A model generated the notes under the pieces. It was not told the origin of the DNA and ran no database searches. It saw nothing but the letters and a program-made list of their open reading frames with translations. Of a DNA stretch of 64,000 bases, positions 11,091 to 20,922 are shown piece by piece. Position 1 is the first letter of the stretch. The number at the start of each line of letters is the position of its first letter. Source of the DNA: Schistocerca nitens (Eukaryota > Arthropoda > Insecta > Orthoptera > Acrididae); the NCBI RefSeq assembly GCF_023898315.1, contig NC_064616.1, forward strand, positions 648,950,974 to 649,014,973, written 5' to 3'. The position numbers and the translations under genes are program-made.

Positions 11091-11600
11091 GGTGGATATA
11101 ATATGAAATGAACTGCATTCTACTCTAAATGTCTAGCTGCACCCACCTTCAGCGGCAAAATAGTGTATAGATGTCAGCCAACTGTGGCAGTGACAACCCA
11201 CAAGAGATTAGTTGCTAAAGTTGGTCAGGTCAGGCACTTTTGCCAACACAGATGTGCCAATTTTTATAAAGGAATGGATCCCATCAATGAAGCAACATGA
11301 TGAAAAATGTGAAACCAAAGACAGTGGCCACTGACTTAATGCAGACTGCTAAACTAATTCTTCCTGTCAGACATTTCCAGGATTTGCTAATTTCAACTGG
11401 CATTTGTGGTATTCTGAAAGCTGTGATCTGTGGAGTAAACTATGCCCAATATATTATGCCCAGCTTGAGGCTTCCTGAAATATTGCTTAGTAGTAATCAA
11501 AAGTATTAGAAACCCCTTCTCCAAACCCCCAACTGGCAAAATACATAAATGAAACTCTTCCTGAAAGAAGGAAATCAATCTGGATGAGATAGAAGAAAAG
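11091..11600. other. No gene recognised
   Basis: Short frames only (a 70-codon plus-strand frame at 11297 has no recognisable motif). No repeat boundaries seen. Confidence 0.5.

Positions 11601-11603
<3 letters not shown>

Positions 11604-11637
<34 letters not shown>
11604..11637. repeat. (TG)n microsatellite
   Basis: About 16 TG units directly abutting the left end of the Tc1-like element. Confidence 0.95.
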
Positions 11638-11638
<1 letters not shown>

Positions 11639-13091
11639 ACCAAGGTAACAAAAGGTACATGATAGTGATATGCACATATACAGACAGTGGTAGTGTTGCT
11701 TATACAAGGTATAAAAGGGCAGTGGATTGGCAGAGCTGTCATTTGTACTCAGACGATGCATGTGAAAACCTTTCTGGTGTGATTTTGGCTACATGGTGGC
11801 AATTAACAGACTCTGATCACGGAATGGTAGTTGGATCTAGATGCACGGGACATTCCATCGCAGAAATCGTTCGGGAATTCAATATTCTGAAATACACAGT
11901 GTCAAGAATACCAAATGTCAGGTATTATCTCTCATCGTAGACAACGCAGTAGCTTACAGCCTTCATTTAATGACCTAGAGCAACAGTGCTTATAGATATG
12001 TCAGTGCTAACAGACAAGCAACACTGCACGAAAAAACCACAGAAATCAAAGTGGGACATATAACAAACATATCCATCAGGACACTGCGGCAAAATCTGTC
12101 ACTGATGGGCTATAGCAGTAGACAACCAATGCAAGTGCCTCTGCTAACAACATGACATCAGCTACAGCTTTTTTCCTGAGCTTGTGACCATAACTGTTAG
12201 ACAATAGACAACTGGAAAACCATTGTCTGGTCAGATCAGTCCCGATTCCAGTTGGTAAGAGCTGGTGGTAGGGTTCAAGTGTTGCACAGATCCCACAAAG
12301 CCACAGAGCCAAGCTGTCAACAAGACACTAAAAGCTGGCGGTGGCTTCACAATGCCGACAACCAATGCACGTGCCAATGTTAACACCGTGACATCGGCAA
12401 CTACGACCGAAAAGGGCATGTGACGATTAGCACTGGACGTCAGTGCCACGGCAGAGCACTGCACGGTCTGATGAATCCCAATACATTCTTCATCGTGCCA
12501 ATGTGAGGGCGCAAATCTGTCATCTTCCAGAGGAACAGCTCCTTGACACCTGTACTGCAGGACAGAGACAAGCTGGCAGTGGCTCTATTACGCTCTGGAG
12601 GACATTCATGTGGGCATCCATGGATCCAGTATAGCTTGCGTGAGGCACCGTGGTGGCTAAGATGTATTGTGCACTGGCTGCAGACCATGTACACCCCTTC
12701 ATGATGACCATGTTTCCTGACAACAGTGGCATTTTTCAGCAAGATAATGCACCATGTCACAAGGCCAGGAGTGTGATGGAGTGGTTTGAGGAACACAGTG
12801 GCAAGTTCCAATTGATGTGCTGCCCCCCCCTCCCCAAAAAAAGTCAATAGATCTGAACCCGACTGAACACATTTGAGATGTGACAACATGGCATCAGAGC
12901 TCATAACCTTCGTCAACAGAATTTACAGGAGTTAGGCAACTTCTGGGTGCAGGTGTGGTTCCAACTCCCTCCAGTGACCTACCAAGGCCTCACTGCTTTC
13001 ATAACATGACAAGTTGCCACTGTTATCTGTGCCAATGGTGGACATACCAGCTATTAAGTAGGTGGTCATGATGTTCTGACTGACCAATGTG
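11638..13091 (+). mobile_element. Chimeric Tc1-like element with unlike ends
   Basis: Plus-strand remnants of a Tc1-like transposase run through the unit. They include an N-terminal HTH region (GHSIAEIVREFNI near 11850), the first Asp region (TIVWSDQSRFQLV near 12225), a second Asp block (AFFSKIMHHVT near 12735, frame-shifted) and a C-terminal region. The left end (CACCAAGGTAACAAAAGG) and the right end (GTGGTCATGATGTTCTGAC) are not inverted copies of each other. A stretch near 12121 (GACAACCAATGCAAGTGCC) is echoed at 12358 (GACAACCAATGCACGTGCC), and coding content after about 12345 restarts. The best reading is two related families joined near 12345. Many stops; inactive. Confidence 0.75.
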
Positions 13092-13289
13092 TACATAGCA
13101 CCTGTACCCTTTTCCACTGTTTTATTTTTCTAAATGTACAGTACTAAATTTATGCACCTTAGCTAAATAGGCAGCTGTACTTATTACTTTGTACATCTGT
13201 CAAAGCTGTTTCATTTTCAATTGTTAGGCAGCTGGATAAATATATTATCTAACTGTGAATTTTTTTAAAAAATTAAGAGTTGCACTCAC

Positions 13290-13406
13290 CAATTATAGCT
13301 TCTATGGTGATACAAGAAGCATCAATTTCTCGAGCAAATTCTCTGACTGCCTGATTTGGATCTTCGTACGTGTGAGGATCGATGTATGTCCTCGAAGCAG
13401 CTCCCA
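13290..13406 (-). CDS. Eph: Eph exon: juxtamembrane segment with paired tyrosines
   Basis: A 117-bp exon between an acceptor (CTTCACTGCAG before 13406) and a donor (GTGAGT from 13289). It translates to [20 protein letters not shown] and then [19 protein letters not shown]. This is the highly conserved Eph juxtamembrane block. The two tyrosines, six residues apart (TYID and TYED), correspond to the known autophosphorylation sites that relieve kinase autoinhibition and dock SH2 proteins. The exon ends at the IIG that opens the kinase domain; the glycine-loop GEFGEV is expected in the next exon, which I could not find in 1-13289. The first two bases complete a Val codon with the preceding exon. 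Cys in DASC is also seen in some vertebrate EphB proteins, so it is not a defect. Confidence 0.95.
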
Positions 13407-13979
13407 CTGCAGTGAAGAGGGGAGTAGTCACTGTCATTAAAAAAATTTCAATTACACACTACACTGTAAAATTAACAATTACAATTAAAACTTTATTCTT
13501 TAGCAATTTCACAATGATAAGGACTGTATTTTATGATCATTGTATTTTATTGCCTTTTTTATACTTGACGAATAATTTCAATCCCTCAACAACTGCTGCC
13601 AACACATAAGCTTATCAGCTTTACATTTTTGCCCACAATTATCTTACTTCACAGCCCATAAAAGCATCTGTATCTATGTCTTACTAGAATACAAAATACT
13701 CTGAGTATGCCTCAGTTCTGCAATAAAACACTTCATGTTAATCTCACAATGCATTGCTGACAAACTATACCTTCAAACCAATGATAAAGACAAGTGGAAT
13801 TATGGAGCAAGAGCAACTGAAATTAATTATACAGTTCCTTAATAAGAGTTTACATTACATCCTGAGTATTCTGCAACTCTTTTCACAGCTGGTAACTAAA
13901 GGTATTTATTTAGCTAGCAACACACAGAATAAACATACAGTCAATTTTAACTATTACTTAATCACAATACCTTATAAAC
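13407..13979. other. Intron sequence, nothing recognised
   Basis: AT-rich sequence upstream (in gene sense) of the juxtamembrane exon. Contains the acceptor polypyrimidine region next to 13407 and no other recognisable feature. Confidence 0.6.
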
Positions 13980-15356
13980 ACACTGCCTGCTAAAAAATGT
14001 GAAACACCCAGATGAAATGGTCAGATGCCAATGTACCTTTGTACATGTATACACCGTCGGCAGGTATGCAAAAGATTAAGAGTTTAAATTCTCTGTGAAA
14101 GGTAGAATGGCCACAATTGTGGATTAGTGTTCCACATCTTTAGCCTGATAGTGTACATAAGGTGCATGAACAACATCAGATGCTGAGTGATCACTGTGAA
14201 GGATATGGAGATTCCACATACTTATCTGAAACAGTATTGTCAGCACCTGACAAGAGCTTGAAACGGACTCATTGTGGGTCTCCAATTGGCCTGTTGATTG
14301 ACTAATGCAAGATCCAGATTTTTTAGGCTTTTATGTAACAGTGGCCCAATTTTGGACTCCATGGGTAAATTAGTGCAGGCATACTCATGAACAAGGCTCT
14401 GGTTGAATAACACAAGGGAGGATTGTCATACTGTACACCAAGTACATTATGACCCCTTCACATCTGTGTTTGCAATTCGAGAGTAAGTAATGGACTCACT
14501 ACAACATTTTGCGTCATCTCGCAACATTGATTGGAGATTAGCAGCAGCCAGACTATAGAATCACTGTCCCATGCAGAGGATGACACTGACATCAAAACAC
14601 AAATGGCCAGAGTGGTGGTGTGACCGGGAAGCGTTGACTGCTGATGAGTGGAGTTGCACTGTATTCAGCAATGAATTGCACTTCTGCACTATCCCACATG
14701 ACCACCATCGACGAGTATGATGCAACCTCGGGAGAGGTGTGATTCTTCCAAGGTTTGGAAAGGTACAAAGGTGTTACTCCTGGTATCATGATGTGGGGAG
14801 CCACCAGGTATGACTTCAGGTCACGGGTGACTGTGATTGAGGGAAATCTGACAAAACAACAGTACATCAAAGACATCCCATATTGTCATGTGTTACCTCT
14901 CATGCAACGGTACCACAGTGCCATTTTTCAACAGGACAATGCTTTTTCACAGATAGCATGTGACTTATGAACTGTCTGCGTAATGTTGAGGTACTCCTCT
15001 GGCCAGCAAGATCCCCAAATCTGTCCCTGATAGAACATGTGTGGAACCAGTGGTACTGTCAATTTCATCCCAGTGCCAATATCCAAGATATCAAGGATCA
15101 CTTGCAACAGTTTTGGGACAGCTTGTCTCAGGAGAGGACATAATGGATTTATGATACCATTCCCAACTGAATCAGTGCATGTATCCAGGCCAGATGGGGT
15201 GCAACATCTTATAGGTAAGTGGGCTCATATTGTCAAGTTCTTTGTAATTTGGCTCAGTTTTGTAATCACTGAAATAAGATCACACACTCTCTCTCAACCT
15301 GTGAAATTTCATTTCCCCCTCTCCTCCTGAGTGCTTCACTTTTTTTCAGGCAGTGT
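13980..15356 (+). mobile_element. Tc1-like DNA transposon with TIRs, decayed
   Basis: Terminal inverted repeats are visible: ACACTGCCTGCTAAAAAATG at the left and the complement of CTTCACTTTTTTTCAGGCAG at the right. The transposase reads on the plus strand in broken frames. A catalytic-core start, WWCDREALTADEW and TVFSNELHF near 14610-14690 (first Asp position occupied by Asn), is followed by a 71-codon frame (14755-14970) with GVTPGIMMWGATRYDF and the second Asp block FQQDNAFSQ. The third block appears near 14996 as LLWPARSPNLSLIEHVW, read with a frame correction. Full length for a Tc1-like element, but inactive. Confidence 0.85.
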
Positions 15357-15910
15357 TGAAAATTTTAAAAACTTCAGGTCATCTGATGGGGTAACATGAG
15401 TATAAGAAGAAATGGCTAAACATTCCATGTCATTACAACACAGAAAATTGAAAAATACATCTTGGCCATGTCAACAGCCTGACCGATACCACTGCACTTC
15501 TTTCATTAGGAGTTTGAAGAGCATCATTTCCAAAATTTCAGTGGAGTGAGGCATGAATTTGGTTGAGATGTGTGAATGATTATCATATACAATAAAAATT
15601 GCTTCATGTAACTGATGAGATTCCTATGAATGTTGGGTGTATTTTGTACAACAAATTCCCCAACAACATAATAAGCTTAGAAAAGTGATCTTTATTCAGG
15701 ACATTTCTATTTTCCTTTTTTCTTTTTCTTTATGTACCAGTAGAGGGCAACATTATGCTGATGCCAGATAGGAAGAAGAAGAGCAATGAAGAGGATTATG
15801 AACTTCTGCTTTGGGGGAAAAAATTTGCTTTTTGTGTGAGAATGTAGCTCTCTAGCAACACTGAGTTCTAACATTCATTGTACTAAATTTGAAGAGTCCT
15901 TTAGCAGGTT
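15357..15910. other. Intron sequence, nothing recognised
   Basis: No open frame or repeat boundary that I can support. Confidence 0.5.
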
Positions 15911-16785
15911 AACTAGCAATACTGCTTTGTTATCCACTGGCTATGCACAGTTGGCAACATCTATCTTTGTAGTGCAATATTTTGTCAACATAAAATATAT
16001 ACATATAGCACATTTCATGAGTAATGCGAGCTGCTGGAGAAAGTCTGATCGAGAATGAGTTAACACTTCCACATAGGCTTTGTCAACTCAGCCATAACTA
16101 CATATGTGGTGTCTGTTCTTTCAGACATATCCTAAAAAACAGACACCATTTTGATCCTGCAGCCACTACGAATGCCAGTGGGCATTGGTTTGTAGACTGG
16201 GGCAAGCTGAAAATTTGTGCTGTAACGGGATTTGAACCCGTGTCTCCTGTATACTAAGAGATGCGCGACCACTGTGTTAACCAGACACAGTGGTCAACAC
16301 AACTGCACAGACTACACTAGCATGCCTCCCATCAGACCCAAATTCTCAACTTATGTGACACACTACAGAGGTAGTGCCCCTGCTCATTAGCATAATAACT
16401 CATGGCATCTCATCAATTCCTGTAAGAGTTCGAGCTTGGTGTGCACCTGCACTGACAGGATCACTGGCCATGCATGTTTTGCTGACTGCAGTAATTCATT
16501 TAAATTTCCTTTCCTGAACAATAAAGGCCGTTGGATTCTGTAGATGTGAATTTGGTGTCCAGTAGCAAAGATAGCAATAACTACTATTTGGTTGGTGTAA
16601 CAGTTTAGTTGTGATACTCGTATTTTAGATGTTCTGTATAATTGTTGGATGAAATTTCTGGACATTGGTTCCTATAGTTTGGGAGACGAGTCTTTGGTAC
16701 TGACAGCTCAGCAGTCTTGTTCAGTTGTCTAGCAACTGCATGTGGCCAGACACTTAAGCAGGTAGCACAAGCAAAGTTGCAGTTC
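15911..16785. repeat. Composite repeat block, direct copy 1
   Basis: Begins AACTAGCAATACTGC. The first 240 bp recur at 16786 with about 80-85 percent identity by eye (shared stretch CCACTGGCTATGCACAGTTG). Order inside the block: shared leader (15911-16108), a palindrome (16109-16147), a tRNA-like SINE head on the minus strand (16216-16290), SINE body, then a segment (about 16470-16785) that recurs at 18510-18800 in front of the IS630-like transposase. Confidence 0.75.
16216..16290 (-). mobile_element. tRNA-derived SINE, tRNA-like head (copy 1)
   Basis: On the minus strand the segment reads as a tRNA-like sequence: an A-box-like TGGTTAACACAGTGGTCGCG, an anticodon-region gap, and a B-box-like CGGGTTCAAATCCCG. 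These are internal RNA polymerase III promoter elements. The flanking sequence (CTGAAAATTTG, and TGCCCCTGCTCATTAG near 16376) is shared with the copies at 17101, 17408 and 17558, so it is a dispersed SINE and not a functional tRNA gene. Confidence 0.8.
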
Positions 16786-17260
16786 AACTAGCAATATTGC
16801 TCTATCATCCACTGGCTATGCACAGTTGGCAATATCTATCTTTGTAGTGCAGTATTTTGCCACTTCGTGGTACATCTACAGCACATTTCACAAATAATGC
16901 GAGCTGTTGGAAATAATCTGATTGAGAATGAGTGAAGACTTCCATGTAGCCTTTGTCAACTCAGCCATAAACATAAATGTGGTATCTGTTCTTTTGGACA
17001 TCTCCAAAAGAACAGACATCATACTGATCCTGCAGCTACTATGAATCAAGACACAAAGGATTCAAAGACATTAGCTGCCAGTTGGCATTGATTTATATCA
17101 ATGGGGCAGGTCTCCTGCTTACTAGATAGATGTGCTGACCACTATATCATCAGGATACAGTGGCCAGCACAACTGCACAGACTATTCAGTAATCCTGTCA
17201 CACACTGCTGAGGTACTGCCCATGCTCATTAGCCTCATTAGTTGCATCATTGTCATAATT
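16786..17260. repeat. Composite repeat block, direct copy 2, with SINE copy 2
   Basis: Second direct copy of the block starting at 15911 (AACTAGCAATATTGC). It contains the palindrome again (16981-17021) and a minus-strand SINE head at 17101-17165, from which the B-box half has been deleted (the text jumps from GGGGCAGG to TCTCCTGC). It ends with the TGCCCATGCTCATTAG 3' segment near 17217. Confidence 0.75.
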
Positions 17261-17264
17261 ATAT

Positions 17265-17465
17265 ATGTGGTGTCTGTTCTTTCTTACAGACATGTTCAAA
17301 GGAACAGGTACCATTTTGATCCTGCAGCCACTGTGAATCAAGGAACAAAGGAATAAAAGACATTAGCTGCCAGTGGACATAGATGTATATCAACGGAGCA
17401 CGGTGAAAATTTGTGCTGGATCGGGATTTGTTTTCGGGTCTCAAGTTTACTAAGCCTATGAGCAG
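17265..17465 (-). mobile_element. tRNA-derived SINE, decayed (copy 3)
   Basis: Palindrome again at 17269-17312, then the shared CCATTTTGATCCTGCAGCCA body and a degraded minus-strand tRNA-like head (17408-17460: GGTGAAAATTTGTGCTGG, then a corrupted B-box). Confidence 0.65.
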
Positions 17466-17554
17466 GAGGACTACAACAGTAGTGTGGGGTATAAGCCAAG
17501 AATTTGTGTCTAATTGGAGGCGTACTAGGGTAGTCTGTGTGGTTGTGGTGACCA

Positions 17555-17735
17555 CTATGTCTGGATGGCGTAGTGGTCAGCGCATCTGCCTAGTAAACAG
17601 GAGCCCTGGGATCGAATCCCAGTCTGGCACAAATTTTCAACTTGCCCCATTCATGTAAATCAGTGCCCATTGGCAGCTAATGTCTTTAACTCCTTTGTGT
17701 CTTTGTCAACTCATATTTATGGGCACTGATTTACA
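17555..17735 (+). mobile_element. tRNA-derived SINE (copy 4, opposite orientation)
   Basis: Plus-strand tRNA-like head with A-box-like TGGCGTAGTGGTCAGCGCA and B-box-like GGGATCGAATCCC (17558-17635). It is followed by the same SINE body in reverse relative to copies 1-3 (CACAAATTTTCAACTTGCCC, then AGCTAATGTCTTTAACTCC). Confidence 0.85.
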
Positions 17736-18509
17736 TAAAAATAAAGTAATATTCTAGGCACTGGAAGGACATAATTGCTAATGAGGAACATCCTATTTCT
17801 TAAAATAAATAAAAATAAATTATACAAATACTCCATCACATCCAGAAAGCCAAGGTTACTGAGGAAAAAAATCACCAAAACTTTTTTCTCAAAATTTTAC
17901 AGCAATACCAACAAATGGTTAAATACTATTGTTATGGTTGATATAAATTTTGCTCTTTAGTGTTTCTGTATTACGGCTTACCTGTACAATTGTTTTGCAT
18001 TCTTTGCTATACTCTGTACACTCTGTATTTGTTATCCTATGTATTAGTGCTTATCTGTAAAAATAGTGTGTGTGTGGTTTTTTTTTTTTTTACTGTGTTT
18101 TGATGTATGCATGTAAGTATTCATATACTTTGTTGTGATCGATTTAATTATGAATGAAACGTCTTATAGCATTGTTAAATATGAGCCAAGGACAAATAAA
18201 AGTACATCTATTACTACTACGTGGGAATTAGTTTTCCATGATGACATTCTTCCGTAAAAATATTCTTGGTCTTCTTGCTTTTATTCTAATTTGATGTGGC
18301 AAGGAAGCAATGTTACCACTCCCATGTACATCATGAGGTGAGTGTATTAATCAATAGTACCCATGTGTTGGGCATGTTGTGATGTTACAAACAGAAATTT
18401 CAGATAAATTCTGTAATTCTGTTTGGTCTTTTTCTCATTTGCTTCAACAATAGCGCCTACTTCTTGAAACTTGCTTTGCATTTTTTGCTGGCAATGGTAG
18501 TTCGTTTGC
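17736..18509. other. Intron sequence, nothing recognised
   Basis: AT-rich, short frames only, with a poly-T at about 18079-18091. Confidence 0.5.
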
Positions 18510-18960
18510 ATTCCCTTCCGTTTAAAATAAAAGCTGTTGGATATTAAAATGTGACTCAGTCAGTGTCCAGGAACGAAGACAGCAGTAAGTGCTGTTTGGA
18601 TGGTGTAACCTATTAAGCTGTGATAGTCATATTTTAGATGTTCTGTATAATTGTCATATGAAGTTTTTGGACATTGGTTTCTGTAGGCTGGGAGATGAGC
18701 CTTTGGTACTGACAGCTCAGTAGTGTCATTCAGTTGTCCAACAACTGCAGGTAGCGAGCCAGCAAGGTACTGCATTTGAGCAGGTAGCACAAGCCAATTT
18801 GTCACTCTGCAAACCTGAAGCATGCACGTCTGAATGTACCAGCGAGTGTCTCACGTGCAACCAGTGCTGTTGTTTCATTGTTTGTCTAAGAGTACAGTTT
18901 GCAGTTTATTTATTTTTTTTTTTGTTTAAGTGTTTATTTGCTTCTGTTTCATTTTAAACA
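18510..18960 (+). repeat. 5' region of IS630-like element; recurs at 16470-16785
   Basis: The segment around 18595-18800 (TTTTAGATGTTCTGTATAAT, then GGTACTGACAGCTCAG) matches 16615-16785 at roughly 80-85 percent. Here it precedes the IS630-like transposase start at 18961, so it is probably the element's 5' untranslated region, and the block at 16470 is a second fragment of the same family. Confidence 0.6.
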
Positions 18961-20200
18961 ATGTCCAGTGCCAGAAGTAGTGCTGGCACAACACGTGAAG
19001 TGAAACAAAGGAAAAACAGTGTGCTACACGGCCAGGTCCATGAATTCATGTGTTGAGTGAGTGGCTATTTTGAGAAAGAAAAGGAAAAAACGTGAGCCCT
19101 TGTTTCTTGTTGCTCAGGTTGTTGAGAGGAGTGCAACAGCACTGAAAATAAGCAGGAACACTGCTGTAATGATAGGGAAAGATTGTGGTGAGAATGGCAT
19201 AACAAGGCTGCACACACTAGGAAAGAAGTGACTAAGAAATAAGTAAGTGACAGCTTTGGGCAATTTTGAGAAAGATGCTACTCACACCCGCTTTATCTAA
19301 CATCATCTTATAACTTCAGAAAGATGATCTTTTTAAAGGAAGTAAATTTTCATTGTGTACAGTGCAGAAAGTCATAGGCTTCAGCTATTCAGTGTTTAAC
19401 AGACACAAGATATTATTGGAACCGACAGATGTAGTTGTGTGGCAGTGCAGATTTCTATGCAGGATCATGGGTGTGAGATTCGAAAATACAGTCTGGACAG
19501 ATGCAACCTGAATTAATGCCAACCATTCATTATGTAGAGGCTGTAGTGATGGAATGCCCGAGGGGACCATGGCAGTTCCTGTTGGAAAAGGAGGACGAAT
19601 TATTATTTTACATGCAGAAACATCAAACGGTTTTGTGACAAACTGCTTGTCACTATTTCATTCGAAAAAGACAGGTGATTACCACAAAGAAATGAACAAT
19701 GCATTTTATCAAAAAAGGTTCAAAGCATCACTTATGATGAATCTGACAAGTCCTTCAGTGATCTTTATGGATAATACCCCAGATAATTCCATTGCTCACA
19801 ATATGACACCAACTTTGGAAAAAAAGAAGAAGATAGAGGACAAGAAGAAGAACATACATAATTGATGAGGTTATTAAAAGGCACAGGCGTGAATTCTTTT
19901 GGCTTCCTTTATAGCATTGTCATTTTAATGTCAGTGAATTATGTTGCCACAAATAAGAAAAAATTCACCACCTCTGAAGTTGAAAATTTCCTTGTAGCAG
20001 CTGTCACTCAAGTAACAAGTGTGACCTGCAGGAAAGTTGTGAACAGCACTGCAAGTGTCGCCAGAGTGTCAGCCAGAAACAAAGGCATTGAAGAAGATTC
20101 TGTCGAAATTTTTATTATACATCTGGGAGGGAGTAGAGCTGAAGAAGACTATTCTACAACAGATTCCAACAGTAATGTGAGTGGTGTTCATTATAACTAT
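18961..20200 (+). pseudogene. IS630-like (DDE_3) transposase pseudogene
   Basis: ATG at 18961 opens MSSARSSAGTTREVKQRKNS and stops after 31 codons. The remaining protein is readable across stops and shifts: a helix-turn-helix-like KISRNTAVMIGKDCG region near 19146, then the catalytic core with TVWTDATWINANHS near 19490 (a stop replaces one Trp), SLCRGCSDGMPEGTMAVPVG, an open frame 19554-19865 with the second Asp in SVIFMDNT, and the third acidic residue in CHFNVSELC near 19915, in a different frame. A 156-codon frame (19862-20332) covers the C-terminal part, including VEIFIIHLGGS. All three catalytic acidic positions are recognisable, but the gene is broken. IS630/Tc1 superfamily assignment is firm; subfamily is not. 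Confidence 0.8.
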
Positions 20201-20822
20201 ATCACACTCAGGGATGTAAGGAGGAAGCATGCCATTGACCTACCAGTATCATCATATTGTGAGTACCTTCTCCAGATTATAACTGTTAATATACTGATAA
20301 ATTACTCTGTTGTTCATTGCAGAACTAATTAATAATGCTAATATTTAACAATTGGAACAAAAACTGCAAATGTTCAACAATTTGCAAAAATAGTTTTCAT
20401 TCCTATTGGGAAGTTTAACAAATAATTTTATGATATTTTAGCATATTAGACTCCAAATTGCTCTTTTCAGTTTTTTGAATTTATATATTACAGTAAATAA
20501 ACTTATGCATACAAATATGACCTGCATGTTGTCAATACTTTTGTTTATGATGGTAGGGAATGTGTTTAGTAGCGACCATGAGTGGAGTGCCATAAGCCAT
20601 GTTCGGCAACATTGCTGTTTGTCCGCCTGAATTGTCAATACTAATCACTCGTCTCATGGGCTATATGCTCAATTTGTTCCCCCATACATCCACTAGTCTC
20701 ATTTTGGAAAATCTTTACAATATGATTGAGCAGAATGCTTTTATTATTTATCTTGGGGCAGAAATGCAACTTCAATCTCATTTTCCAGTAATAAGTTTTT
20801 TCTTACTGGTATTTCCATGCAC

Positions 20823-20910
20823 TGGGGGATGAAGAAGCTTGCACAGGATAGAGTAGAATGGAGAGCTGTATCAAACCAGTCTCTGGACTGAAGACCACAA
20901 CAACAACAAC
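20823..20910 (+). mobile_element. RTE-type LINE tail, 88 bp, with 12-bp TSD
   Basis: Flanked by perfect 12-bp repeats ATTTCCATGCAC (20811-20822 and 20911-20922). The 88-bp insert ends in (CAA)n. Its plus strand encodes the last codons of a reverse transcriptase open frame (LAQDRVEWRAVSNQSLD with frame noise), typical of severely 5'-truncated RTE-clade copies. Clade is from memory of such tails. Confidence 0.85.
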
Positions 20911-20922
20911 ATTTCCATGCAC

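Noticed and set aside
12440..12916. 158-codon minus-strand open frame
   Set aside because: It runs antisense through the chimeric Tc1-like element, where the plus strand carries transposase motifs; no motif of its own.
1..13289. Possible Eph kinase-domain exons
   Set aside because: I looked on the minus strand for the glycine loop, HRDLAARN and DFG-type motifs between splice sites and saw none. They are expected further on, outside the window, but I could have missed a short diverged exon.
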